Of a stretch of DNA of 64,000 nucleotides, positions 18,196-28,100 are shown in pieces. The stretch is taken from assembly GCF_030519655.1 (NCBI RefSeq), contig NZ_JAUMIT010000006.1, positions 186,001 to 250,000 of the forward strand. The letters run 5' to 3'. The translations under genes and the position numbers were made by a program. Positions within the stretch are counted from its first letter, which is position 1. Each line of letters begins with the position of its first letter. The notes beneath the pieces are model-generated. The model was given only the letters and a program-made list of their open reading frames with translations. It was not told the origin of the DNA and did no database searches. The stretch is from Wenyingzhuangia gilva (GTDB lineage Bacteria > Bacteroidota > Bacteroidia > Flavobacteriales > Flavobacteriaceae).

Positions 18196-18582
18196 TTAAC
18201 GCTTTGAGAATTGGAATTTCTTTCTTGCTTTCTTTTGACCAAATTTCTTACGCTCAACCATTCTAGGGTCACGAGTTAATAATCCTTCTGGTTTTAAGAT
18301 TGCTCTGTTCTCAGCATCAATTTCACATAATGCTCTAGCGATAGCTAAACGGATTGCCTCAGCTTGTCCAGTTACACCACCTCCAAATACATTTACTGTA
18401 ATATCGAAAGACTCTAAGTTATCTGTTAATAATAAAGCTTGTTTAGCTTTGTACTGTAAAGTTCCAGTAGTAAAGTAAGCAGGTAAATCTTTACCATTAA
18501 TAGTCATGTTTCCTTTTCCTTCAGAAACATATACTCTTGCTACGGCAGTTTTTCTTCTACCAATCTTGTGAATAGTCTCCAT
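18196..18582 (-). CDS. rpsI: 30S ribosomal protein S9
   Basis: This is a small-subunit ribosomal protein whose extended C-terminal tail reaches the P-site tRNA. Diagnostic stretches are IGRRKTAVARVYV at the N-terminus, GGGVTGQAEAIRLAIARAL in the core, and a basic C-terminal end QKKARKKFQFSKR with the conserved terminal Lys-Arg. At 128 residues it has the expected length. It starts 2 bases after the rplM stop; the rplM-rpsI pair is universal and translationally coupled here. Confidence 0.98.
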   Translation of the reverse strand: METIHKIGRRKTAVARVYVSEGKGNMTINGKDLPAYFTTGTLQYKAKQALLLTDNLESFDITVNVFGGGVTGQAEAIRLAIARALCEIDAENRAILKPEGLLTRDPRMVERKKFGQKKARKKFQFSKR

Positions 18583-18584
18583 GA

Positions 18585-19040
18585 TTATAATAGGTCGTTT
18601 AAGTTAATAGCTTTTGGTTGTTGTGCTTCTTGAGCGTGCTCAACACCAGCGTAAACATATAAGTTTCTGTAAAGAGCGCTTCCTAATTTGTTTTTAGGTA
18701 ACATTCCTTTTACTGCTTTTTCGATTAATCTTGTAGGATCTTTCTCGAACATTTCTGTTGCAGTTAAACTTCTTTGACCACCTGGATAACCTGTGTGACG
18801 AATGTAAGATTTGTCAGACCATTTTTTTCCAGTTAAATTGATTTTTTCAGCGTTGATAATAACAACGTTGTCACCACAATCCACGTGAGGAGTGTAGCTT
18901 GGCTTGTACTTACCTCTAATTAGTTTTGCAACTTTAGAAGCTAAACGACCCAATGTTTGTCCGTCCGCATCAACTAAAACCCATTGCTTGTCAGCAGTTG
19001 CTTTGTTAGCCGATACTGTTTTGTAACTTAATGTGTTCAT
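18585..19040 (-). CDS. rplM: 50S ribosomal protein L13
   Basis: This is an early-assembly protein of the large ribosomal subunit. Diagnostic stretches are WVLVDADGQTLGRLASKVA, DNVVIINAEKINLTGKKW, the GYPGGQRSLTA loop and VKGMLPKNKLG. At 151 residues it has the normal length. It is the first gene of the rplM-rpsI-rpsB-tsf operon, preceded by a good promoter at 19101-19130. Confidence 0.98.
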   Translation of the reverse strand: MNTLSYKTVSANKATADKQWVLVDADGQTLGRLASKVAKLIRGKYKPSYTPHVDCGDNVVIINAEKINLTGKKWSDKSYIRHTGYPGGQRSLTATEMFEKDPTRLIEKAVKGMLPKNKLGSALYRNLYVYAGVEHAQEAQQPKAINLNDLL

Positions 19041-19100
19041 TTACACCTAGTTTTTGTAATAATTAAACAATAATTCTTCTTGGATTCTCCCAAGGGTGTG

Positions 19101-19130
19101 CAAAAATAGAACTATTTGTTTAGATTACAA
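19101..19130 (-). promoter_or_regulatory. Promoter of the rplM-rpsI-rpsB-tsf operon
   Basis: On the - strand the sequence is TTG, then 19 bases, then TATTTTTG. This fits the Bacteroidota primary sigma consensus (TTG near -33, TAnnTTTG near -7). It lies about 60 bases before the rplM ATG. Confidence 0.8.
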
Positions 19131-19189
19131 TCTTTTTTTTAAGAGAATTTTCATAAAAAAGAATCGTATAAACATCTGATAACTAATTA

Positions 19190-21193
19190 TTAATGTTTAT
19201 GGGTGGTTTTTAGTTTGTTGTTTTTAAACAATTCGTAAGCTGTTTGGTAGTTTGCAACAGTTTCTTCTAACAGTTTTTCATCACTTTCTGTTAGGCTTAA
19301 AGTATTTTCCTCAGCATTCCAATTGTAGGTGTTGCTTCCTTTGTTTTCGTTAAGAATGACCACTTGATTTCCTTTTCTGAATCCTAATTTTCGGTGGTTA
19401 GCTATAAAAGCTCTTTCTTCTTCAGGCTTCATTTTAGTAATGTCTTTTCCAAAGATTTTACTTTCATATGACCAGTTTAAATATCCAAATAAAGTGGGTA
19501 GTAAATCTATTTGAGAACAAAGTTTGTTTACTTTCTGTGGTTTTGTGTGTGGCAAATTGTAAATCAACGCTGGAATGTGATAGCTATCAATTTCCAATTC
19601 TGTTTTACCGGCACTGTATGCACAATGATCTGAGATAATTACAAATACAGTATTTTTGTACCAAGGTTCTTTTTTTGCTTCCGTAAAGAATCGCTTCATC
19701 GCCCAATCTGCATAACGGATGGCAGATATCCTACTTCCTGATTTATCAGCAATATGTCCTTCTGGAAAAGAATAAGGTCTATGATTTGTATTGGTCATGA
19801 TAAAGTTAAAGAAAGGCTTTTTACTTTGATGTTGTAGGTTTATTTGCTGAATGGCTTTGTTATAAATATCACCATCGCAAGCCCCCCAAGCATTTTCAAA
19901 AGTAATTTCTTCCTCGGTAAAAATTGTTCGTTTGGTAGGGAATTCTTTTGCTGAATTTACCTCCTTAGGATTGTCAACAATATCAAAACCATTGTTCCCA
20001 AAATAACCATTCATATTATCAAAATGTCCATCGCCCCCATAAAAGAAAGTTCTGCTATATCCTTTTTGTTTTAAGATTTCTCCAATGGTAAATAAATGAT
20101 CGTTGTTAGGTCGTTTTACAATGCTGCGGCCTGGTGTAGGAGGAATGGCAAGTGTAATGGCTTCCATTCCACGAATGGTTCGTGTTCCTGTAGCTTGTAA
20201 GTTGGTGTAAAACACACTTTGTTGTGCTAAACTATCTAAAAAAGGAGTTAATAATTTTTGATTTCCAAAAGCTTCCATAAAATTAGCACTCAAACTTTCC
20301 ATACATATAAAGACTATGTTTGGTTTTAGCTCTTTTCCTCTGCTCTTAATAGTTCTTAAAATATTGTCTTTAGAAAGTAGTTGATCTTCTTTTTCTAAAA
20401 GACTTTGTTGTACTATTTTTAAAGATTTTTCTTGAGGTTGTTTGATGTAAAATTCATCGTAATCTAATTCATTAGCATTGTAGGCGGCAAAAAAAGAATA
20501 AATTCCTGATTTGGCTAGTTCGTTTTCGTATCTATTCGTAAAAATTTCAGCCTGTTTGTTTTGTACAAATAAATGAAAAGTACCTGCTACTAAAAGCCAA
20601 AATCCATAAGGGATAATTTTTCTTATATAGCCATCGTTATTGTTGTAGCAATTGATAAAAGCCTCTTGTTTTTTAGCTACGTAAAATGCCCCAAGTGTTA
20701 AGACAATAATAACTCCAATCAATATAGGAAGCGGATAAGATTCGTTAATGTTTTCTATCACTTCATAAGTGTATAGTAAATAATCTACTGCGATGAAATT
20801 GTATCTTCTGGCAAATTCTTCCCAGAAAGTAAATTCTCCTAAAAAGGCAAATACAAAAATAAAGACCAATAAAAAGTATGTGAATTTTGTAAGTGTTTTG
20901 TCAAGCCAGTTTCCGTAAAACTTGCTAGGGAATAAAAACCAATAAATTCCATAAATAGCTAAAATATAAGAAAGAGTTCCAAAATCAAAAAAAACGCCAA
21001 TTCCTATTACTTTGATGAAATCAACAATAGAAAATCCGATACTTTTAATAGACCATATATAAAGACTTAGTCTTACCAATGAAGAGACTATTAAAAACAA
21101 AGCGCTAAAGCTTTTTAATAAACTAAAACGTTTAGGAAATAGTAAAGAAGTAATGTTAATCATGTATTTTTTAGGTAAAAAATTAATGAGCAT
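19190..21193 (-). CDS. LTA synthase family sulfatase-fold membrane protein (phosphoglycerol transferase-like)
   Basis: Five hydrophobic segments in the first 230 residues anchor a large periplasmic alkaline-phosphatase-fold domain (about 285-600). The domain has NIVFICMESLSANFMEAFG with a metal-binding Glu, the probable nucleophile Thr339 in TGTRTIRGMEA, and later HRPYSFPEG and ISDHCAYS with the metal-binding Asp-His pair. This matches the LtaS/MdoB family, which moves phosphoglycerol-type groups onto membrane or periplasmic glycans. In a Gram-negative bacterium the acceptor is unknown. The longest frame overlaps the polA stop by 11 bases; the ATG at 21163 is an equally good start and avoids the overlap. 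It is probably co-transcribed with polA. Confidence 0.85.
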   Translation of the reverse strand: MLINFLPKKYMINITSLLFPKRFSLLKSFSALFLIVSSLVRLSLYIWSIKSIGFSIVDFIKVIGIGVFFDFGTLSYILAIYGIYWFLFPSKFYGNWLDKTLTKFTYFLLVFIFVFAFLGEFTFWEEFARRYNFIAVDYLLYTYEVIENINESYPLPILIGVIIVLTLGAFYVAKKQEAFINCYNNNDGYIRKIIPYGFWLLVAGTFHLFVQNKQAEIFTNRYENELAKSGIYSFFAAYNANELDYDEFYIKQPQEKSLKIVQQSLLEKEDQLLSKDNILRTIKSRGKELKPNIVFICMESLSANFMEAFGNQKLLTPFLDSLAQQSVFYTNLQATGTRTIRGMEAITLAIPPTPGRSIVKRPNNDHLFTIGEILKQKGYSRTFFYGGDGHFDNMNGYFGNNGFDIVDNPKEVNSAKEFPTKRTIFTEEEITFENAWGACDGDIYNKAIQQINLQHQSKKPFFNFIMTNTNHRPYSFPEGHIADKSGSRISAIRYADWAMKRFFTEAKKEPWYKNTVFVIISDHCAYSAGKTELEIDSYHIPALIYNLPHTKPQKVNKLCSQIDLLPTLFGYLNWSYESKIFGKDITKMKPEEERAFIANHRKLGFRKGNQVVILNENKGSNTYNWNAEENTLSLTESDEKLLEETVANYQTAYELFKNNKLKTTHKH

Positions 21194-23987
21194 CTAACCA
21201 ATTGTCTCCCATATCAGTATCAACCACTAAAGGAACACTCAGTTTATAAGCGTTTTCCATTTCGGAAACAATTAAAGGTTTTAAGAGGTCAATTTCATCT
21301 TTATGCATATCGAAAACCAATTCATCGTGTACTTGTAATAGCATTTGGGTTTTGTAATTGCCTTTTTCTAATGCTCTTTGAATGTTAATCATGGCGATTT
21401 TAATGATGTCTGCAGCGGTTCCTTGAATAGGAGCGTTGACAGCGTTTCGTTCATCAGCAGAACGAACAATGGCATTGGCAGAATTGATATTGTTTAAATA
21501 TCTACGTCTGTCTAGTAAAGTTTTTACATACCCGTGTTCTTTGGCAAAATCTACTTGACTAGCCATGTATTTTTTTAAAGTTGGATACGTTTTGTAATAA
21601 GTATCAATTAATTCTTTAGATTCTTTTCTACTTAAATTGGTTTGTTGACTCAATCCAAAGGCAGAAACGCCATAAATAATTCCAAAGTTTACTGTTTTGG
21701 CTTGACTACGTTGTTCTCGCGTAACTTCTTTTAAAGGTACTCCAAAAACATTGGCTGCTGTAGAACGGTGAATGTCATCTCCATTCTGAAAAGAAGCTAG
21801 CATTTCTGGATCTTGACTCAGTTCGGCAATTAACCTTAACTCTATTTGAGAATAATCGGCAGCAAATAAAGTGTAGTCATCATTCTTTTTGATAAAGGCC
21901 TTACGGATTTGTTTTCCTCTTTCCGTTCTAATAGGGATGTTTTGCAAGTTAGGATTGTTAGAACTCAATCTACCGGTTGCAGCGGTTGCTTGACTGTAGG
22001 TAGTGTGAACTCTGTGTGTAATTGGATTGACCTCGTTAGGTAAAGCATCTACATATGTATTTTTTAATTTTACCAATCCACGATATTCTAATATTTTGGC
22101 TGCAATTTCATGTTCTGCTGCTAACTTGCTTAAAATATCTTCTCCTGTTGCATATTGACCTGTTTTGGTTTTTTTGGCCTTGTCTACTAATTTTAAGTTT
22201 TCAAACAAAACAATTCCTAATTGCTTTGGAGAGGCAATGTTAAATTCTTCTCCCGCAAGTGTGTAAATATCTTTTTCTAAAACAGCAATGTCAGTAGTTA
22301 AAACGTCAGACAATTCTTTTAAATAAGGAACATCTAGGTTAATTCCTGTTAATTCCATTTTAGCCAATACTCTTAATAAAGGTAATTCAATCTCATCGTA
22401 TAATTTTTCAAGATTGTTTTCTCCTAATTCTTTTCTAAATTGTGTTTCTAATTGAAAACAGACATCAGATTGTTCACAAGAATATGGAGTAGTAATAGAT
22501 AAATCAACTTCGGCTAATTTTATTTTGTTTTTACCTTTTCCGATGATATTGTCTTGATGTGTTACTTCATACTTTAAATAAGTTTCAGATAATACTTCTA
22601 ATTGATGTCTCATATCAGGGTGTAGTAGATAGTGAGCCAAACTAATGTCAAAAATCTTTCCTTTTAAAGTGATGTTATATTGTGCTAAGAATTTAATATT
22701 ACTTTTTACATCGTAAGCAATCTTTTCAATAATCTCATTTTCAAAGAAAGCTTTTAACTCGGTCATTATTTGATCTGTGTTTTCGGTAACAGGAATATAA
22801 TATCCTGTATTAGCTTCATAAGAAAAGCTAAATCCAATAATTTGATCGATAAAATTTTCTCTTTCCGTAACAATTTCAAAAGCAACTTTAGGCTGATTTA
22901 AAAGTTTGCTAATAAACAATTTTCTAGCAACGTTGGTGTTTAAATATTGATAAATAGGCTTTGTGTTGCTAATGGTGTTAAAACCAAAAGAAGATGTTGT
23001 GTTTGTTTGTTCTGGACTAGCAAACAAGTCTAATTGAGGCTCGTTACTATTTGTTTTTTGAATTTCTTGAGTTGGGTTTTCTGTAGTGCTCTCAGGAGTC
23101 TCCGTTCCAAAAATCTTATTAACAGTTTCAGCAATTCTTCTAAATTCTAATTCTTGAAAAATTTTAGAAGTTTCTTCAATATTTGGAGCACACATGGTAA
23201 AGTTTTCCTCGTGGTATTCCACAGGACAATCCAAAATAATGGTCGCCAATTGTTTGGATAAGATCCCTAATTCTTTATTGGCTTCAATTTTTTCTTTCAT
23301 TTTTCCTTTTAGCTCATGAGTGTTGGCTAAAAGATTTTCCATAGATCCGTATTCTTTGATGAATTTTTTAGCAGTCTTGTCTCCAACTCCTGGTAAACCA
23401 GGAATGTTGTCTACAGCATCCCCCATCATTCCTAAATAATCTATAACTTGTAAAGGATTTTCTACTTCAAACTTTTCTTTTACTTTTTCTACATCCCAAA
23501 TTTCAATTCCGTTCCCCATTCTGGCGGGTCTGTACATAAAAATGTTTTCAGAAACCAATTGAGCGTAATCTTTATCTGGAGTTACCATGTAAACTTGGCA
23601 ACCTTCTTTTTCTGCTTGTTTTGCCAAAGTTCCAATCAAATCATCGGCTTCAAAACCTTCCACTTCAATAATGGGAATGTTCATGGCTTTTAAAATTTCA
23701 TGAATATATGGAACGGCAATTTTAATGGCTTCGGGTGTTTCTTGCCTGTTGGCTTTATAATCTTCAAAAGATTCAGTTCTAGTAGCCGACCCTCCTTTGT
23801 CAAAAGCAACGGCTAAAAGTTCTGGTTTTTCTCTTTTGATGACGTCTAATAAAGAATTTGTAAATCCTAGAATTGCAGAAGTATCCATTCCTTTAGAGTT
23901 AATTCTTGGATTTTTGATCAAAGCATAATATCCTCTAAAAATTAAAGCATAAGCATCTAGTAAAAACAATCTTTTTTGTGTAGCCAT
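21183..23987 (-). CDS. polA: DNA polymerase I, proofreading site degenerate
   Basis: This is the repair and Okazaki-fragment polymerase. The 5' nuclease domain (about 1-290) has the Asp-rich metal motifs (EVEGFEADDLIGTLA, YLGMMGDAVDNIPGLPGVG). The polymerase domain (about 560-934) has motif A (LFAADYSQIELRL), motif B (RSQAKTVNFGIIYG) and motif C (QVHDELVFD), so both activities should be intact. In the middle domain (about 345-535) the residues for 3'-5' exonuclease metal binding appear lost. The usual FDTET-type motif reads FEIVTE (Glu371, Val373), and the Asp matching E. coli Asp424 is Asn430; only the last Asp (QSDVCFQL) remains. The length, 934, is normal. The gene is followed directly by the LTA-synthase-like gene. 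Confidence 0.97.
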   Translation of the reverse strand: MATQKRLFLLDAYALIFRGYYALIKNPRINSKGMDTSAILGFTNSLLDVIKREKPELLAVAFDKGGSATRTESFEDYKANRQETPEAIKIAVPYIHEILKAMNIPIIEVEGFEADDLIGTLAKQAEKEGCQVYMVTPDKDYAQLVSENIFMYRPARMGNGIEIWDVEKVKEKFEVENPLQVIDYLGMMGDAVDNIPGLPGVGDKTAKKFIKEYGSMENLLANTHELKGKMKEKIEANKELGILSKQLATIILDCPVEYHEENFTMCAPNIEETSKIFQELEFRRIAETVNKIFGTETPESTTENPTQEIQKTNSNEPQLDLFASPEQTNTTSSFGFNTISNTKPIYQYLNTNVARKLFISKLLNQPKVAFEIVTERENFIDQIIGFSFSYEANTGYYIPVTENTDQIMTELKAFFENEIIEKIAYDVKSNIKFLAQYNITLKGKIFDISLAHYLLHPDMRHQLEVLSETYLKYEVTHQDNIIGKGKNKIKLAEVDLSITTPYSCEQSDVCFQLETQFRKELGENNLEKLYDEIELPLLRVLAKMELTGINLDVPYLKELSDVLTTDIAVLEKDIYTLAGEEFNIASPKQLGIVLFENLKLVDKAKKTKTGQYATGEDILSKLAAEHEIAAKILEYRGLVKLKNTYVDALPNEVNPITHRVHTTYSQATAATGRLSSNNPNLQNIPIRTERGKQIRKAFIKKNDDYTLFAADYSQIELRLIAELSQDPEMLASFQNGDDIHRSTAANVFGVPLKEVTREQRSQAKTVNFGIIYGVSAFGLSQQTNLSRKESKELIDTYYKTYPTLKKYMASQVDFAKEHGYVKTLLDRRRYLNNINSANAIVRSADERNAVNAPIQGTAADIIKIAMINIQRALEKGNYKTQMLLQVHDELVFDMHKDEIDLLKPLIVSEMENAYKLSVPLVVDTDMGDNWLDAH

Positions 23988-24130
23988 AAATAAAAATTAA
24001 GTGTGGTAAATGTAATTAAAAATGTCTTTAAATTTAAGTGTTGATCATTGGTTTTTACCTCTTACTTGTTCTGTAAAAATTTAAATAAGATAAAAACAAT
24101 GCAAAAAACATCAAAATTCACGTTGTTTTT

Positions 24131-24160
24131 TTTGTTTAATTTGTAAAAAAGTTATATTAG
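24131..24160 (+). promoter_or_regulatory. Probable promoter of the thioredoxin-like gene
   Basis: TTTG, 18 bases, then TATATTAG, close to the Bacteroidota consensus with one mismatch in the -7 box. It is 65 bases before the ATG at 24226. Confidence 0.5.
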
Positions 24161-24225
24161 CATAGTTTTTGTATATGAATTGTACATAACACAATACGTT
24201 TGTAGTAATTGTTAAACATTTAGAT

Positions 24226-24525
24226 ATGACTAAGTTTGGTGATTTAATCAATGTTGAGATTCCTGTTTTGATTGATTTTTATGCTCAATGGAGTGAGGAA
24301 GAGGAGGAGCCAACGGGTGCAGTTTTAAGAGATGTTGTTGCTGCTTTAGGAGATAAGGCTAAAGTGATAAAAATTGACATTCAAAAAAACGAAATTTTAG
24401 CAAATGCTTTAAAGGTTAAAGGGAATCCTACTTTTGTGATTTATAAAAACGGAGTCATGAAATGGAGACAATCTGGAGAGCAAGATGCTAATACTTTGAT
24501 TACTTTGGTTCAACAGTACGTTTAA
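24226..24525 (+). CDS. Thioredoxin-fold protein lacking the CxxC motif
   Basis: This small 99-residue single-domain protein has the thioredoxin pattern: VLIDFYAQW, a central VIKIDIQKN strand, and the cis-proline segment KGNPTFVIYKNG followed by WRQSG. The place of the usual WCGPC active site holds WSEEEEEPTG, and the protein contains no cysteine. It therefore cannot act as a dithiol reductase, and a binding or chaperone role is more likely. There is no signal peptide, so it should be cytosolic. Its stop overlaps the stop of the convergent deacetylase gene by 4 bases. Confidence 0.8.
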   Translation: MTKFGDLINVEIPVLIDFYAQWSEEEEEPTGAVLRDVVAALGDKAKVIKIDIQKNEILANALKVKGNPTFVIYKNGVMKWRQSGEQDANTLITLVQQYV

Positions 24526-25151
24526 GGAATCGCTTTAAAAGAGTAGCCTTTTTTAGTTAATTCATTTAGGACTTTGGGAAGTGTTTCTTGAAGTCTAGGG
24601 AAAGCCTTTTCACTATCGTGAAAAACAACAATACTTCCATTTTTTACTTTTGATAGTACATTCTTAATACAGTCTTTGGCAGATAGATGTTTGTCAAAAT
24701 CACCACTTAATACATCCCACATAATAATTTGATACCCTAGTTTTAGCAGTTTTCTAGATTGTTTAGGTGCAATTTTACCATAAGGAGGTCTAAATAATTT
24801 TTGTTCTTGTTTTGGAATATATTGCTCCGCTAGTAAAGTATTTTTAATATATTTTTCAGTATCGGTTTGCCAGCCTTTTAAATGGTTAAAAGTATGATTT
24901 CCAATTCTATGATTTTCATCAATAATTTGCTGAAAGACTTCGGGGTGTTTTTTAATGTTGTCACCAATACAAAAAAAAGTTGCTTTTGCTTGGTGGTTTT
25001 TTAATTGTGATAATACCCATGGAGTGATGTTGGGAATTGGTCCATCATCAAAAGTAAGATAGATTTCTTTTTGAGAAGTGCTAAAACTCCAAGTCCATTT
25101 ATTAAAAATGGACTTGAAAATTTTAGCAGTTTTTATAGGATATAATCTCAT
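24522..25151 (-). CDS. Polysaccharide deacetylase family protein (NodB/CE4)
   Basis: This is a predicted metal-dependent deacetylase acting on N- or O-acetyl groups of a glycan. The NodB motifs are visible in order: motif 1 LTFDDGPIP with the catalytic and metal-binding Asp pair, motif 2 GNHTFNH with the His pair, motif 3 FRPPYGK, then the MWDVLSGDFD and VVFHDSEKA stretches of motifs 4 and 5. The start at 25151 (MRLYPIKTAK) gives 209 residues and sits 4 bases after the upstream stop. An ATG at 25175 would overlap the upstream gene by 20 bases. No clear signal peptide is seen. It is co-transcribed with the DUF2723 membrane protein. The substrate is unknown. Confidence 0.88.
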   Translation of the reverse strand: MRLYPIKTAKIFKSIFNKWTWSFSTSQKEIYLTFDDGPIPNITPWVLSQLKNHQAKATFFCIGDNIKKHPEVFQQIIDENHRIGNHTFNHLKGWQTDTEKYIKNTLLAEQYIPKQEQKLFRPPYGKIAPKQSRKLLKLGYQIIMWDVLSGDFDKHLSAKDCIKNVLSKVKNGSIVVFHDSEKAFPRLQETLPKVLNELTKKGYSFKAIP

Positions 25152-25155
25152 ATTG

Positions 25156-28100
25156 TTATTCAAAGAGATCTTCAAAAAGTTGGATGTGTTGCATAAATTC
25201 CTCTTCTACTTTCTTTTTATATTCTTCGTCTTTATCGTATTTATTAACGTCTGCAGCAATGGTTTGGTACATTTTAAATTGCGTTTCTACCTCTGAGAAT
25301 AAATAGTTTAAGTCGTATTTATTGAATTGAGCAAAGTAAACCAATTGTTCTTGGAATACTTTTATTAATAAATCTGCAGATTTACGAGCTTTCTCAGGTT
25401 TGTTGATTAGATAATATTGTTCAGGAAATCCTAAACAAAGTCCATATTGCTGATATTCTTTAATAGGTAATTTGTTGTAGCTAAGATCTAGCATCTCTTC
25501 TGCTTTGTCTAGTTTTCCTTCATTGATAAGTGCTTCAACCAACCTCGAAATAGTGTTTCTATAACTGATAGAGTTTTTTCTAGATTCAACATCTAAATAA
25601 AAATCTTTACCACGATTTCCAAAGTTCCATTCTTTTACCTTTTCATATAGGTCATCGCTGTCAATTCTTCCCATACCAAAAATACCATATTCGTTTTTGG
25701 TTTTTATAGGGACCAATTTGTAAGCCATACCCTCAAGTTGTAAGTAATCCTTTAGCCAAATATATTCTTCATCAGCATTGGCACCACCAGTAAAATAAAT
25801 AGGATGTTTCCAGTTGTTATTGGCAAGAATATCTAGCATTAAAATCCTGTTTTTTGTCAATCCACGATCGTCAACATCCATGTCCATATACTCCACAATA
25901 CTATCAGCATCTTTTGGTTTAACGGTTCCATTTGCTAAGACTGTTTCTTTGTTAACGGTTAGTCGTAATTTATTGGTAGGGTAAAATTTTTCAAATTTAC
26001 CTTCACTAATTTCAATGTAAGTTCTTTTATCTGATGAGCTAATCCACATCATAAAATCATCAATGTTCCATCGGTCTTGTACTTGTCCTGTGTGGTAGGC
26101 AACATCCAAACTACCATGTCTGTATTGTTTGTGTGTTAGTTGAGATGGAATTGGGTCTGATTCGTAAGCTTTACGTTTCATTTGATCGATATACCAATCG
26201 GTAGCCAATAAACTAGAGTTGATGATTTTAATATCAGTTCTGTATTTTTCAACCTCTTGTAAATACCAAAGCGGGAAGGTGTCATTATCTCCAATGGTAA
26301 ATAAGATAGCATCTTTATCGCAAGAATCTAAATAAGCTTTTGCGTTAAAATAAGCAGTGTATCTGTTAGATCTATCATGATCGTCCCAGTTTTGAGAAGC
26401 CATTAACAGCGGAGAGGTTAATAAGCAGATAGAAGTAACTCCAATAGCAACTGCTTTTGTAGCTTTGTATTCGTTAATTTTTTCAATAATAGCATAGACT
26501 CCAAAACCTACCCACATGGCAAAAATGTAAAAAGATCCTACAATGGCGTAATCTCTTTCTCTTGGTTCAAATGGTTTCGGATTGGTGTAAAAAATAATGG
26601 CAAAACCTGTAAAAGCAAAGAATAAAAACAAGTTGTAAAAATTACGTTTGTCTTTACTTAGTTGATACATCAAGCCAATAATACCCAATAGAAAAGGAAT
26701 TCCGTAATAGATGTTTCTTCCTTTGTTGTTTGCTACATCGCTAGGTAAGTTTGTTTGCGGTCCTACAAATATTTTATCAATAAAATTGATTCCAGTAATC
26801 CAGTTTCCGTTTAAAGGATCCATGTTTCCTTGGATGTCGTTTTGTTTTCCGATAAAATTCCAAAATAAATATCTAAAATACATGTATCCAAATTGGTATT
26901 CAGCCATGTATCTTAAGTTTTGAGCCATGGTTGGTCTGGCTTTGCTTTCTTTCGGAATACCTGCGATCATTTTATAGTTTTGCTCTAAACTAGGTACTAC
27001 CATTCTAGGAATAAATCCTTTGTGTAAATCACTGGTTTTTTGTTGAGCGTTTTTATAATCGTTTACAATGATGTATTTACCGCTTTTTTCATCTTTCTCA
27101 TATTTTGGTTTTACATCTTCCATAATGGGATTGCCATTGGCATCCATGGCAGGTTCTTTGTTGTATTTCTCAGAGTAATAAGTGTCATAAAAAATATTAG
27201 CATCACCATATTGTTCACGGTTGTAGTAAGCCAAAAGTTCTCTAGCAGATGAAGGATTGTTTTCGTTAATCATCGTATTGGCATTTGCTCTAATAGGTAA
27301 CATTAACCAACAAGAAAAACCAATCATTACAAACATGATAGATAGTAAAGCTGTGTTTCCTAAATACAGGTTGTTTTTACGAGTGTGTTTTAATCCAAAA
27401 TAAAATCCAACAATAATAAGGATTCCGGCAATAATAGTTCCTGTGTTGAAAGGAAGTCCTAGGTTGTTGATAAAGAATAGTTCCGAAGCACTGAAGAATA
27501 ATAAAGTGTATGGAAATAAAAATTTAAAAATAAAAGCAAGAGTTCCAATTGCAATGGCATTTGCAATGATAAATGTTTTGATTGTGTATTTTTCGTAGTA
27601 GTGGTTTAAGTAAATAAATACCAAAGATGGAATTACTAATAAAGATAAGATATGTACTCCAAAAGAGAGTCCTATTATTAAGCAGATAAGGATTAACCAT
27701 CTGTTGTTTCTAGGTTCTCCAAAAGATTTTTCCCATTTTAAACCTAACCAAAAAAGCAAAGCCATTAAGAAAGAAGACATGGCATATACTTCAGCCTCTA
27801 CCGCGCTAAACCAAAAACTATCAGAAAAGGTATAAGTTAAACTTCCAACGGCAGCACTCCCTATAATTGCAATAATTTTATTGTTGTCAAGTGTGTTGTT
27901 TTTAATAGCAACTCTTTTAATAAGGTTGGTTAAAGACCAGAACATAAATAAAATGGTAAATGCACTTGCTAGGCCAGACATAAAGTTAACCATATAAGCT
28001 ATATTACTTGCAGAAAAACTAAACATCGCAAAAAACGCTCCTAACATTTGAAATAAAGGTGCTCCTGGTGGGTGGCCTACTTCTAGTTTTACAGCTGTTG

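Noticed and set aside
18045-18272. Open frame of 75 codons on the - strand overlapping the 3' end of rpsI
   Set aside because: It is out of frame with rpsI and runs through the structured rpsB leader; there is no family resemblance.
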